From Marivivens sp. (lineage in GTDB: Bacteria; Pseudomonadota; Alphaproteobacteria; Rhodobacterales; Rhodobacteraceae): a stretch of 64,000 bases of DNA. The stretch covers positions 1 to 64,000 of the forward strand of contig JAURFB010000004.1 of NCBI GenBank assembly GCA_030827165.1, read 5' to 3'. A program made the position numbers and the translations under genes. Each line of letters starts with the position of its first letter. The first letter of the stretch is position 1. Positions 9,698 through 19,773 of the stretch are shown piece after piece. Below the pieces are notes generated by a model. That model searched no databases and was not told the origin of the DNA. It saw nothing but the letters and a program-made list of their open reading frames with translations.

Positions 9698-9739
9698 GCT
9701 GCACCGCAGCATTTCAAGTCTTTTTTCTGCACCGCAGCA
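9698..9739. promoter_or_regulatory. Two identical CTGCACCGCAGC palindromic motifs upstream of phaP (candidate PhaR operators)
   Basis: CTGCACCGCAGC at 9699-9710 and 9727-9738, between phaC stop and phaP start. Confidence 0.6.
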
Positions 9740-9761
9740 AAATTTTTGCCGCAGCGCAATA

Positions 9762-11558
9762 TTATTCGGATTTCGCTGGAATCGCAGTCACATACGTCCC
9801 CGGCGCAGGTGCCAAAGAGGGGTGTTTCGCATCTCCGGGCTCCCGCGCAGAGACCATTTCTCCCGACTTTTTGTCGAGCCACTTCTCCCAGCGGGGCCAC
9901 CAGCTGCCCTCGTGCTTGTCGCCTGTCGCCTGCCAATCCTCGGCCGACAGATCATATTCGGGGTTGGTCCAGTGGCCGTATTTGTTCTTCGACGGCGGGT
10001 TCACGATCCCCGCAATATGGCCCGATTCCGATAGGATGAAGGTCTTGTCCTTCGACCCCATCTGCTGAAACCCCGCAAAGGAGGCTTTCCAAGGGGCGAT
10101 GTGGTCGGTTTCGCAGGCAATGGCGCAAACCGGAACGATCACATCCCTGATCTGAACAGTCTCGCCGCAGATCTCGAACCCGTCTTTCAAGAAACCGTTG
10201 GCTTGACACAGCCCACGCAGATATTCGACCGCCATCTTGGCCGGCAGGTTGGTCCCGTCGCCGTTCCAGTAGAGCAGATCGAAGGCGGGCGGCGTCTGGC
10301 CCATCATGTAGCTGCGGATCGCGGGCGCATAGATCAGGTCGTTCGAGCGCAGGAACGAGAAGGTGCGCGACATGAAATACTTGTCGAGAATGCCTTTCTC
10401 GGTCACTTCCTCCTCGATCCCGTCCACGAAATCGTCGCTCAGGAAAACGCCCACCTCACCCTGATCTTCAAAATTGGTCAGGGTTGTGAAGAAGGTTGCC
10501 GATCGAACCGACTTGTCCTTCCGCTTTTTCATCAGCGCCAGCGTCAGCGAGAGGGTCGTCCCGGCGATGCAATAGCCGACGGCGTTGACCTCCTTGGTGC
10601 CGCAGATGGCCTTGGCCTCGCGGATCGCGGCCAGATAGCCCTCTTCGACATAATCGGACATCCCCACATCGGCATAGCTTGGATCGGGATTGACCCAGCT
10701 CACCACGAACAGCGTATAGCCCTGATCGACGATCCACTTGATCAGCGAGTTCTGGGCCTTGAGATCGAGAATGTAGAACTTGTTGATCCACGGCGGAAAG
10801 ATCACGATCGGGATCTCGTGCACCTGCTTGGTGCTGGGCCGGTATTGGATCAGCTCCATCATCCGGTTGCGATAGACCACCTCGCCCGGCGTGGTGCCAA
10901 GGTTTTCGCCAACTTTGAACGAATCCTTGTCGGCCAATGAAACAACCAGATCGCCATCGCTCGCCTCAAGATCGCGCACCAGGTTTTCAAGGCCGTCGAC
11001 AAGGCTCTGCCCCTGGGTCTCGGCGGCCCGCTCAAGCGCCTCCGGGTTGGTACCCAGGAAATTGGTCGGGCTGAACATGTCGACGATCTGCCGCGAAAAG
11101 AAATCGAGCCGCTTGCGGTCGGCCGCATCGAGCCCGTCGATGTCGGCCACCGTTTGATGCACGGCTTCGGCATTCATCAGGTATTGCTGCTTGAGAAAAT
11201 TGAAATAGGGATTGCTGTCCCAGGCGGGATTGGCAAACCGCTTGTCCTTGGGGCCGGTATCGTCGGGGGCTTCGAACTTGCCCTCGGCCAGCTTCTGTTG
11301 GGCCTCAAGATAATGCTTGAGCGACTTGCCCCAATAGCCGACCTGATGTTCGAGGAGTTTGGCCGGATTTTGCATCATTTCGGCCAGATAGGCCGCGGCC
11401 GCCTTCATATAGAGATCCTGGCCCGGCCCTTCGAGCGAGCTGCGCGGCAGCTTCTTGCGGCCCATCGCGGCAACAAGACGTGCGTTCAATACTTCGAGCC
11501 TGGCAATGTTGGCTTCAAGCTTTTCGAGATTGTCCGAGTTATCTTCGTTCATATTCAT
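9762..11558 (-). CDS. phaC: Class I poly(R)-hydroxyalkanoate synthase
   Basis: Lipase-like box GYCIAGTTL, PPWINKFYILDL, ETDHIAPW, GHIAGIVNPP. Confidence 0.96.
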   Translation of the reverse strand: MNMNEDNSDNLEKLEANIARLEVLNARLVAAMGRKKLPRSSLEGPGQDLYMKAAAAYLAEMMQNPAKLLEHQVGYWGKSLKHYLEAQQKLAEGKFEAPDDTGPKDKRFANPAWDSNPYFNFLKQQYLMNAEAVHQTVADIDGLDAADRKRLDFFSRQIVDMFSPTNFLGTNPEALERAAETQGQSLVDGLENLVRDLEASDGDLVVSLADKDSFKVGENLGTTPGEVVYRNRMMELIQYRPSTKQVHEIPIVIFPPWINKFYILDLKAQNSLIKWIVDQGYTLFVVSWVNPDPSYADVGMSDYVEEGYLAAIREAKAICGTKEVNAVGYCIAGTTLSLTLALMKKRKDKSVRSATFFTTLTNFEDQGEVGVFLSDDFVDGIEEEVTEKGILDKYFMSRTFSFLRSNDLIYAPAIRSYMMGQTPPAFDLLYWNGDGTNLPAKMAVEYLRGLCQANGFLKDGFEICGETVQIRDVIVPVCAIACETDHIAPWKASFAGFQQMGSKDKTFILSESGHIAGIVNPPSKNKYGHWTNPEYDLSAEDWQATGDKHEGSWWPRWEKWLDKKSGEMVSAREPGDAKHPSLAPAPGTYVTAIPAKSE

Positions 11559-11677
11559 TTCTCGAGTTGTAATATAATTTGCATCGGCCTAACTTTGCAC
11601 TTGCAGCATTTCCTGTGCCGCACCCGCAAAGTCAATGTGGCAATCGCACCCCGTCGAGGAGCCTTCAGTTGAAGTAT

Positions 11678-12937
11678 ATGATGACCTACGACCTGATGGA
11701 AACCATGCGCAACACAAACCAGTGGCTTGGTGCGACAGCGCGGGCCTTTGCCGCTTATCCGATGATGGCGCCGGCAGCCAATCCATGGGTCGAATGGCTG
11801 GGTGCTTGGGGCGAGGTTACGGAGCGCAGTTTCGAGCGCATGGTCACCAAGCCCGACTGGGGCATCGGCGCGGTCACGACCGAGGATGGCAAGGATCATA
11901 CCGTTCGCATTGAAACTGTTGTCCGCAAGCCGTTCGGCGATCTCATCCATTTCCTTGTGCCTGGTCGCAAGCCTCGCAAGCGGCGGGTGATGCTGGTTGC
12001 GCCGATGTCTGGCCACTACGCGACACTTCTGCGCAAGACCGTCATCAGCCTCCTGCCCGATTGCGATGTCTATGTCACCGATTGGCACAATGCCCGCGAC
12101 ATCCCGGTGAGCGAAGGCAAGTTCGACGTCGAGGACTATACCCTCTACCTCGTCGAATTCATGCGCCACCTTGGCCCCGATACCCATGTGATCGCCATTT
12201 GCCAGCCCGCGCCGCTGACCCTTGCCGCGACCGCCTATCTCGCCGAGGAGGATCCCGCAGCGCAGCCCCGTTCGCTGACCCTCATTGGCGGGCCGATCGA
12301 CCCCGAGGCCAACCACACCGAGGTCACAGACTTTGGGCGCACCGTCACGATGGGTCAGCTCGAGCAGACGATGATCCAGCGGGTCGGCTTCAAGTTCGAT
12401 GGCGTCGGCCGGATGGTCTATCCGGGGCTCCTGCAGCTTGCTTCTTTCGTGTCGATGAACGCGGCCACGCATAGCCGCGCTTTCTCGGACCAGATCTTCC
12501 GCGTCGCCAAGGGCGAGGCCTCGGATCACGACAAGCACAACACCTTCTATGACGAATATCTGGCCGTGATGGATATGACGGCCGAGTTCTATCTCTCGAC
12601 CGTCGAGCGCGTGTTCAAGAACCGCGAGATCGCCCGCAACGTCTTTACCGTCGGCGGACGCCATGTCGATTTCTCGAAAATCACCACGGTCGCAGTGAAG
12701 ACCGTCGAAGGCGAAGACGACGACATTTCCGCCCCTGGCCAGTGCAAGGCGGCGCTCGATCTTCTGACCGGCCTGCCGGACGCGAAAAAGGCATGGCACC
12801 TAGAGCCCGGCGCCGGTCACTACGGCATTTTCGCAGGGCGCAGCTGGCGCAACAATATCCGCCCCTTGGTCCTTGATTTCATCGACGCCAACTCGGGCGA
12901 GGCCAAACCGCAAAAACCGAAGATCGTCGCCGCCTAA
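11678..12937 (+). CDS. phaZ: Intracellular polyhydroxyalkanoate depolymerase
   Basis: PHB depolymerase family: VLVAPMSGHYATLLR, VYVTDWHNARDIPV, ICQPAPLTLAA; divergent from phaC. Confidence 0.93.
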   Translation: MMTYDLMETMRNTNQWLGATARAFAAYPMMAPAANPWVEWLGAWGEVTERSFERMVTKPDWGIGAVTTEDGKDHTVRIETVVRKPFGDLIHFLVPGRKPRKRRVMLVAPMSGHYATLLRKTVISLLPDCDVYVTDWHNARDIPVSEGKFDVEDYTLYLVEFMRHLGPDTHVIAICQPAPLTLAATAYLAEEDPAAQPRSLTLIGGPIDPEANHTEVTDFGRTVTMGQLEQTMIQRVGFKFDGVGRMVYPGLLQLASFVSMNAATHSRAFSDQIFRVAKGEASDHDKHNTFYDEYLAVMDMTAEFYLSTVERVFKNREIARNVFTVGGRHVDFSKITTVAVKTVEGEDDDISAPGQCKAALDLLTGLPDAKKAWHLEPGAGHYGIFAGRSWRNNIRPLVLDFIDANSGEAKPQKPKIVAA

Positions 12938-13638
12938 AGCGGCGGCAGGTTCAGCCAGCTTCGCAGCGTCGTTGTCACAACGTCGGGCTGTTCAAGCGTG
13001 GGGACCATGCCGGCCCCTTCGATCAGCGCCAGATGCCCCTTCGGCATCAACTCGGCCAGAAATTCGTGCCGCCGCACCGGGATCGTCGGGTCCGACCCGC
13101 CGCAGACAATCAACGCCTGCACCATCGACTTGCGCAGCAACGCCTGCTGATCCTTGCGCTTTTGCATCAGTCGCTCTTGCCGCACATAGGTTTCAGCGCC
13201 AATCGCCCGACCCATCTCTGTCATCTGGACCACAATATCGGTCCGCCGGGGGGAAGGGTGGAAATTGGCCGGGCCGAATTCCTGTTTGACGATCTCGAAA
13301 AAGCGTCCGGACTTGGCCGCCACTATTCGCGGCTCGCGCGCGGCGGCCTCATTGGGGGTGTCGGACTGGGCCGACGTGTTGATCAAGGCGAGACGACCGA
13401 TGCGCTCGGGCGCAAGGCGCAGAATCTCGATGGCGATCACGCCGCCAAGGCCCAAGCCGCAGAGCGAAACCTTGCTTGGCAGCGCCTCGAGAATCTCGGT
13501 CGCGACATCTTCGACAGCGTCGTGCTTGCCGGTGGGCAGGACCATGATCGGCAGGTGCCGAGAAAGGGCGGCGATCTGCGGTGCGAACACCCGCGCATCC
13601 GACAGAAGGCCGGGGAGAAGGACAAGCGGATCGCTCAT
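12934..13638 (-). CDS. Alpha/beta hydrolase
   Basis: MSDPLVLLPGLLSDARVFAPQIAALSR; GLGLGGVIAIEILRLAPERI. Confidence 0.82.
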   Translation of the reverse strand: MSDPLVLLPGLLSDARVFAPQIAALSRHLPIMVLPTGKHDAVEDVATEILEALPSKVSLCGLGLGGVIAIEILRLAPERIGRLALINTSAQSDTPNEAAAREPRIVAAKSGRFFEIVKQEFGPANFHPSPRRTDIVVQMTEMGRAIGAETYVRQERLMQKRKDQQALLRKSMVQALIVCGGSDPTIPVRRHEFLAELMPKGHLALIEGAGMVPTLEQPDVVTTTLRSWLNLPPL

Positions 13639-13740
13639 GGTCGCGGCTCGGGGATGGACAACAGGATCTGCCTCGGAAAATCTGCAGGTCTTCGCCCGCC
13701 TCGCCGCACCATGCCCCAAACCGCCCGCGGCGAGAAGCCC

Positions 13741-14484
13741 TCAAGCGATCCGTTCAGACACATCGGCGATGCTTTGCGCGATCAAGGCGAGGCAATCGGG
13801 GGTCGAGAACCGGTGGTCGGCGTCTTTGACAATGGTCAGGCGGATATCGGGGCCGGCGGCGTGGGCGAGCAGCCGGTGCGCGAAGCCAAGGTCAACGTCG
13901 GTATCGTTGGTGCCATGAAGGAACCGCGCTGGCATGGGCAGTGGCAGGGGGCGGCGAAGAACAAGGCGCTCACGCCCCTCCTCGATCATCCGGCGCGAGA
14001 AGATGTAGGGTTCGCCATAGCCGGACGGCAGGGCTACGAAGCCGTTTTGAGCCAGCTCCACCTTCTGGGCATCGGAAAATTTGGCCCACAAATCATCTTC
14101 GGTGAAATCCGGCGCGGCGGCGATGGTGACGATACCGGCCACCTTTTCGGGGCGCTCACGGGCCAAGAGAAGGGTTTGCCAACCGCCCATCGATGACCCC
14201 ACGAGGATCACCTTGTCTTCCAGCAGGTCGATCGCTGCGCTGGCATCCTCGAACCAGTCCCCGATCGCCCCTTCCTCGAAAGTGCCGCTGCTGAGGCCGT
14301 GGCCGGAATAGTCGAACCGCAAGAACGGGCGCCCCTTGCTCTTCGCCCAGTCCTCGAGAAAGATCGCCTTGGTGCCTTCCATGTCGGATTTGAGCCCGCC
14401 GAGAAATACCACCGGACCCCCCCGCCCCTCGGTCAGGTTATAAGCGATCTTCCGGCCCTGTGGCGTGGTGAGAGTCTCGGTCAT
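13741..14484 (-). CDS. Alpha/beta hydrolase
   Basis: FLGGLKSDMEGTKA; GSSMGGWQTLLLA nucleophile elbow; FLHGTNDTDVDL. Confidence 0.85.
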   Translation of the reverse strand: MTETLTTPQGRKIAYNLTEGRGGPVVFLGGLKSDMEGTKAIFLEDWAKSKGRPFLRFDYSGHGLSSGTFEEGAIGDWFEDASAAIDLLEDKVILVGSSMGGWQTLLLARERPEKVAGIVTIAAAPDFTEDDLWAKFSDAQKVELAQNGFVALPSGYGEPYIFSRRMIEEGRERLVLRRPLPLPMPARFLHGTNDTDVDLGFAHRLLAHAAGPDIRLTIVKDADHRFSTPDCLALIAQSIADVSERIA

Positions 14485-14639
14485 TTCGGCTCCTGTGTCT
14501 TGCCCGCCACCTTCGCGCCGGGGGCGTTGGAAGGCAAGGCGCGGGGCTTGACGCTTGGGGCAAAAAACGGCACCTAGCCGCTACACATAACCCGCAACCG
14601 GGCGTTCCGTGGGCGCCAAACTGACGAGGAGCCAGGCCG

Positions 14640-16586
14640 ATGAGCCAGATTTCCCTGACCTTTCCCGATGGTAATTCGCGTAGCTATGAGGCTGGCGTGA
14701 CTCCTGCCGAGGTCGCCGCCTCGATCGCGACCTCGCTCGCCAAAAAGGCCATTTCCGCGCAGGTGAACGGCAAGCACTGGGATCTCCAGTGGCCGATCAG
14801 CGCAGACGCGACCATTGCGATCAATACGATGAAGGACGAGGCGCCCGCCCTGGAACTCGTACGCCACGACCTTGCGCATATCATGGCCCGCGCCGTGCAA
14901 GAGATCTGGCCCGATGTGAAGGTCACCATCGGCCCCGTCATCGACAACGGCTGGTATTACGATTTCGACCGAGCCGAGCCCTTCACCCCCGAAGACCTTG
15001 GCGCCATCGAGAAAAAGATGCGCGAGATCATCAACCGCCGCGACCCGGTGACCACCGAGGTCTGGGATCGCGCCCGCGCCATTAAGTTCTACGAGGCCAA
15101 TAACGAGCCCTATAAGGTCGAGCTGATCGACGCGATCCCTGGTGACGAGCCGCTCAGGATGTATTGGCACGGCCATTGGCAGGATCTCTGCCGAGGCCCG
15201 CACCTGCAAAACACGGGCCAGGTTCCGGCCGATGCCTTCAAGCTGATGAGCGTGGCCGGCGCCTACTGGCGCGGCGATTCCAATCGCGCCCAACTTCAGC
15301 GCATCTATGGTGCAGCATTCCTCAACAAGGAAGACCTCAAGGCCTATCTCCACCGCCTCGAAGAGGCCGCCAAGCGCGATCACCGCAAGCTTGGCAAGGA
15401 GATGGAACTTTTCCACATGCAAGAAGAAGCGCCCGGTCAGGTCTTCTGGCATCCGAACGGCTGGACGATCTACACCCAGCTTCAAGACTATATGCGCCGC
15501 CAGCAGACGCGCGGCGGCTATGTCGAGGTGAACACGCCGCAGGTCGTCAATCGTCATCTTTGGGAAAAGTCGGGCCACTGGGCCAACTATCAGGAGAATA
15601 TGTTCATCGTCGAAGTCGACGAGGAACACGCCCGCGAAAAGACGATCAATGCATTGAAACCGATGAACTGCCCCTGCCACGTGCAGGTGTTCAACGTCGG
15701 CCTCAAATCCTACCGCGACCTGCCGCTGCGCATGGCCGAGTTCGGCTCTTGCGCCCGCTACGAGCCCTCGGGCGCGCTGCACGGGATCATGCGGGTGCGC
15801 GGCTTTACGCAAGACGATGCGCATATCTTCTGCGAGGAAAGCCAGATCGAGAGCGAAACCAAACGGTTCATCGAGTTTCTGTCAAATATCTATCGCGATC
15901 TCGGCTTTGTGAGCTTCAAGGTCAAGTTCTCGACCCGGCCCGAAAAGCGCGCGGGAAGCGACGAGACCTGGGACCGCGCCGAGGGGGCGCTGGCCAATGC
16001 GACCACAGCGGCGGGCTATGCCTATGAGGTCAACCCCGGCGAGGGCGCCTTTTATGGGCCCAAGCTCGAGTTCGTCCTCACCGACGCCATCGGCCGGGAT
16101 TGGCAGTGCGGCACCCTGCAGGTGGACTTTGTTCTGCCCGAGCGGCTTGACGCCAACTATATCGGCGCGGACGGCGCCAAGCACCGCCCGGTGATGCTTC
16201 ACCGTGCGACGCTGGGTTCATTCGAGCGGTTCATCGGCATCTTGATCGAGGAACACGCTGGCAAGCTGCCCTTCTGGCTCGCGCCACGGCAGGTTGTCGT
16301 GGCCTCGATCGTGTCTGATGCCGACGACTATGTGAGCGAGGTCGTCTCCGCCCTGAGAAAGGCCGGCGTCCGGGCCGAAGCCGATACGCGCAACGAGAAG
16401 ATCAACTACAAGGTCCGCGAGCATTCGCTGGGCAAGGTGCCGGCGATCCTCGCCGTGGGCGCACGCGAGGTTGAGGAACGGACCGTCTCGGTGCGCCGCC
16501 TTGGCGAGACGCAAACTTCGGTCACGAGCCTCGACGAAATCGTGAGCACCCTGTCGAAAGAAGCGACGCCGCCCGACCTTTTCTAA
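14640..16586 (+). CDS. thrS: Threonyl-tRNA synthetase
   Basis: TGS domain, editing [11 protein letters not shown], class II motifs [36 protein letters not shown]; 648 aa. Confidence 0.98.
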   Translation: MSQISLTFPDGNSRSYEAGVTPAEVAASIATSLAKKAISAQVNGKHWDLQWPISADATIAINTMKDEAPALELVRHDLAHIMARAVQEIWPDVKVTIGPVIDNGWYYDFDRAEPFTPEDLGAIEKKMREIINRRDPVTTEVWDRARAIKFYEANNEPYKVELIDAIPGDEPLRMYWHGHWQDLCRGPHLQNTGQVPADAFKLMSVAGAYWRGDSNRAQLQRIYGAAFLNKEDLKAYLHRLEEAAKRDHRKLGKEMELFHMQEEAPGQVFWHPNGWTIYTQLQDYMRRQQTRGGYVEVNTPQVVNRHLWEKSGHWANYQENMFIVEVDEEHAREKTINALKPMNCPCHVQVFNVGLKSYRDLPLRMAEFGSCARYEPSGALHGIMRVRGFTQDDAHIFCEESQIESETKRFIEFLSNIYRDLGFVSFKVKFSTRPEKRAGSDETWDRAEGALANATTAAGYAYEVNPGEGAFYGPKLEFVLTDAIGRDWQCGTLQVDFVLPERLDANYIGADGAKHRPVMLHRATLGSFERFIGILIEEHAGKLPFWLAPRQVVVASIVSDADDYVSEVVSALRKAGVRAEADTRNEKINYKVREHSLGKVPAILAVGAREVEERTVSVRRLGETQTSVTSLDEIVSTLSKEATPPDLF

Positions 16587-16612
16587 CAAATCGCTCAGCG
16601 ACAACGCCGATT

Positions 16613-16648
16613 GGCCCGCCGGGGAAAAACCGGCGGGCCTTTTCGTTT
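16613..16648 (+). terminator. Rho-independent terminator after thrS
   Basis: GGCCCGCCGG...CCGGCGGGCC stem followed by TTTTCGTTT. Confidence 0.85.
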
Positions 16649-16819
16649 CAATGCCTTAGCTTCGGGCATTCGGATCTTTCTCACAGTTGGGCCTCACCGG
16701 CGATCACTCACACGCGAGGCACGAGGCCGTGAATTCCCAGTGTGTCCTTGCCCCCCGTAGCCTTTGCCCATCGCCGCAACGTCGCGGCGCTGCTCGAATG
16801 CCCAAAGAAAGGGAGATCA

Positions 16820-17170
16820 ATGTCGAAAACCTCGAAAACCATTTTTGTCGCCTCCGCCGTCGCCACGGCAATTACTTCGCTCGCCCACACCGCCGGCGCC
16901 GCCGGTGAAGAGAAATGCTATGGCGTTTCGCTGGCGGGAGAGAACGATTGCGCCGCGGGCCCCGGCACCTCCTGCGCCGGCTCCTCCACCGTCGATTACC
17001 AGGGCAATGCCTGGAGCCTTGTTCCCGAAGGCACCTGCGAAACGATGATGCTGCCCGATGGCCGCCACGGCGCATTGGCCTCGGCTCTTGAAGAAGAAGG
17101 CTTCTTTGGCCTCGCCCGCGACCTTCCCGAAGGCATGTCGACCGAGGGCCTCAAGTCCGTCGAGATGTAA
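16820..17170 (+). CDS. bufA: DUF2282 family bufferin-like RiPP precursor (BufA1-like)
   Basis: Signal peptide, then [45 protein letters not shown] with four conserved Cys; GGGAG RBS; followed by DUF692 and DUF2063 genes. Confidence 0.88.
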   Translation: MSKTSKTIFVASAVATAITSLAHTAGAAGEEKCYGVSLAGENDCAAGPGTSCAGSSTVDYQGNAWSLVPEGTCETMMLPDGRHGALASALEEEGFFGLARDLPEGMSTEGLKSVEM

Positions 17171-17187
17171 GCCGCCACTCAGCGCAT

Positions 17188-17209
17188 GGGGCCGGTGCAA
17201 GCCGGCCCC
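17188..17209 (+). promoter_or_regulatory. GC-rich intercistronic hairpin between precursor and MNIO genes
   Basis: GGGGCCGG (17188-17195) / CCGGCCCC (17202-17209), 6-nt loop, no U-tract. Confidence 0.65.
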
Positions 17210-17230
17210 GACCACGCGAAGGAGACCCAG

Positions 17231-18085
17231 TTGTTTGACATGAGGCCCACCCCCGCTCTGCCGCCCCTGCCCGGCGTCGGTTACAAGCCCCAGCATTTTG
17301 CAGCGATCCTCGCCGATCCCGCCCCCGTGGGCTGGTTCGAAATCCACGCCGAGAATTATGTGGGTGATGGCGGGCGACCTCTGGCGCAACTGCGGGCGCT
17401 GGCCGATCGGTTTCCGATCTCGGTGCATGGCGTCGGCCTGTCGATCGGCGGCGAGGGGCGGCTCGACCGCGATCACCTTGCACGCCTGAAGCGCCTTGTC
17501 GACTGGCTCAGCCCCGCCAGCTTTTCCGAACACCTCGCCTGGTCGAGCCACGGCGGGGCCTATTTCAACGATCTCCTGCCCCTGCCCTATACCGCCGCCA
17601 CACTGGCCCGCGTCGCCGATCATATCGACGAAGTGCAAGAGGCGCTGGGGCGGCAAATGCTCCTTGAGAACCCGTCGTCCTATCTTGCTTTTGCCGAAAG
17701 CGAGATTAGCGAAACAGATTTTCTGCGGGCCGTGTCGAGCCGGACAGGCTGCGGCCTTCTTCTCGATATCAACAACGTCTTTGTCTCGGCCACCAACCTT
17801 CGCAATGATCCCCGCTCCTATATCGACGCCTTCCCGCTGGACCGTGTGAAAGAGATGCACCTCGGCGGGCATGAGGCGGACGCCGATGAGGACGGCACGC
17901 TCCTCTTGATCGACAGCCACGGCGCACCGATGGCCGATCCGGTCTGGGCGCTGCTTGATCATACGCTCGCCCGCTCTGGCCCGCGCCCCTTGCTCATCGA
18001 GTGGGACAATGACGTGCCCGATTGGCCGGCCCTCACCGACGAGGCCCGCAAAGCCGCCGCCGCCCTTGAAAGGATTGCCGCATGA
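17231..18085 (+). CDS. bufB: DUF692 / MNIO-family enzyme (BufB-like multinuclear non-heme iron oxidase)
   Basis: [66 protein letters not shown] start at 17231 best fits the AAGGAG RBS (ATG at 17240 possible). Confidence 0.92.
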   Translation: MFDMRPTPALPPLPGVGYKPQHFAAILADPAPVGWFEIHAENYVGDGGRPLAQLRALADRFPISVHGVGLSIGGEGRLDRDHLARLKRLVDWLSPASFSEHLAWSSHGGAYFNDLLPLPYTAATLARVADHIDEVQEALGRQMLLENPSSYLAFAESEISETDFLRAVSSRTGCGLLLDINNVFVSATNLRNDPRSYIDAFPLDRVKEMHLGGHEADADEDGTLLLIDSHGAPMADPVWALLDHTLARSGPRPLLIEWDNDVPDWPALTDEARKAAAALERIAA

Positions 18086-18825
18086 CCGACGCAGGTTTCA
18101 GCGCAGCTTTGCTCGATCCCGAGCGCCCCGTACCTGCGGGGTTGATCACGCCGGACGGAAAGCCAGCCTCGCGCCGCTATGCGATCTATCGCAACAATGT
18201 CACTGTAGGATTGACCGAAGCCCTGGAGGCGGGCTTTCCGGTGGTCCGCAAGATCGTGGGAGAGAGGTTCTTTCAGGCGATGGCGGTGGTATTTGTCCGC
18301 AACCATCCCCCCGCTTCACCGATCCTTGCTGGCTATGGGGCCGACATGCCCGGGTTCTTGCGCGGTTTGGAGCCGGTGGCGCATCTGAAATACCTCCCCG
18401 ACGTGGCCCGGCTCGAGCTGGCGTTGCGCCGGGCCTATCACGCGGGCGATGCGGCGCCGATCGCCGCCGATGCGCTGGCCGCCCTGCCGCCCGACCGGCT
18501 GATGCGCGCGCGATTGGGGCTTGCGCCGCCGGTGCAGCTTTTGTCGTCTCGCTTTGCGATCCATGACATCTGGACATTCAACATGACCGAAGGCGCCCCC
18601 CGCCCGACGGGTCAGGCCCAGGATGTCTTGATCACCCGGCCCAGTCTGACTCCGATCCCGACCCTGATCGACCGGGCCGGGGCGGAATATGTCGCCGCCC
18701 TCTTGGCTGGCAAGAGCTTCGGCGCAGCCATTGCCGCAGGCGGCGCGGCGCTTGACCTTCCCGGCACGCTTGGCCTTCTTCTTGGACATGCGGCGATCAC
18801 ATCCATCGACAGGGGCCAGCCATGA
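18082..18825 (+). CDS. bufC: DUF2063 / BufC-HvfC-like RiPP partner protein
   Basis: [63 protein letters not shown] overlap with DUF692 gene. Confidence 0.9.
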   Translation: MTDAGFSAALLDPERPVPAGLITPDGKPASRRYAIYRNNVTVGLTEALEAGFPVVRKIVGERFFQAMAVVFVRNHPPASPILAGYGADMPGFLRGLEPVAHLKYLPDVARLELALRRAYHAGDAAPIAADALAALPPDRLMRARLGLAPPVQLLSSRFAIHDIWTFNMTEGAPRPTGQAQDVLITRPSLTPIPTLIDRAGAEYVAALLAGKSFGAAIAAGGAALDLPGTLGLLLGHAAITSIDRGQP

Positions 18826-19400
18826 CCGCGCTTCTCAGCTTCTGCTCCCGCACCGCCGGCTGGCTCGACCGCATGGCGCCGATTGTCCTGCCGACGCTGG
18901 CGCGGTTTGTCTTTGCGGCCGTGCTTCTCGTCGATTTCTGGGGCTCTGCGCTGACCAAACTGGGCGATGGCCCCCTCGGCCTCTTCCGGCCCTCGTCGGG
19001 CGCCTATGTCCAGATCTTCCCCAAGGCGATGGAGGCGGCGGGATATGATGCCTCGGCGCTTGGCCTGTGGCATTGGGCGGTCGTCGTCCTTGGCACGGGC
19101 GCGGAGTTCGTGCTGCCCGCCCTTCTCCTCGTCGGCCTCTGCACGCGCCTCGCCGCGCTTGGAATGATCGGCTTTGTCGCGGTGCAGACGCTGACCGACC
19201 TTTACGGCCACGGCGCGATCCATCAGGCGGCGACGCTGGGCGCGTGGTTCGACCGCGCCTCGGGCGCGCTCATCCTCGATCAGCGGGCGTTCTGGGTCTT
19301 GGGGTTGTCGGTTCTGGTCCTGCTTGGCGGCGGGCCTTTGTCTGCCGACCGTCTGATCAGAAATGCGCCTTGGGCTCGTCCGGCTTTCCCGCGGCGATAG
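18822..19400 (+). CDS. DoxX-family membrane protein
   Basis: Four-TM DoxX-like: LARFVFAAVLLVDFWGSALTKL...VLPALLLVGLCTRLAALGMIGFV; overlaps bufC by 4 nt. Confidence 0.88.
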   Translation: MTALLSFCSRTAGWLDRMAPIVLPTLARFVFAAVLLVDFWGSALTKLGDGPLGLFRPSSGAYVQIFPKAMEAAGYDASALGLWHWAVVVLGTGAEFVLPALLLVGLCTRLAALGMIGFVAVQTLTDLYGHGAIHQAATLGAWFDRASGALILDQRAFWVLGLSVLVLLGGGPLSADRLIRNAPWARPAFPRR

Positions 19401-19725
19401 CGAGGATGCCGCCCAGCGCGGCAAAGCCGATGGGGAACATCGTGCCCACGTTGAAACCGAAAGCCTGCCAGAACAGGAACGCTGCCACGAGCATCAGGAC
19501 ACCGCCCCAAAGCGCGCGGACCTTGGCCATGGCACCCCCCGCAAGCGCCAGAAGCGGGCCGAAGAAGCTGGCGAACCGGATCAGCGCGGGGTTGTCGAGA
19601 AAGCCGAAAGCCTGCCCGACCCCCTGATGCGTCTCGGTGATCTCGGCATAGCCATAGCCGAACAGGCCGACGATAATGCCGATCAGCCCGGCGATGATCC
19701 CAAGGATAAGGGCAGCGTTGCGCAT
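19357..19725 (-). CDS. Small conserved membrane protein, unknown function
   Basis: MRNAALILGIIAGLIGIIVGLFGYGYAEI...; several hydrophobic segments. Confidence 0.7.
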   Translation of the reverse strand: MRNAALILGIIAGLIGIIVGLFGYGYAEITETHQGVGQAFGFLDNPALIRFASFFGPLLALAGGAMAKVRALWGGVLMLVAAFLFWQAFGFNVGTMFPIGFAALGGILAIAAGKPDEPKAHF

Positions 19726-19773
19726 CAGTCTCTCCGATATTGCCTTTGCGATCACATAGGCGATCGGGGCGGG

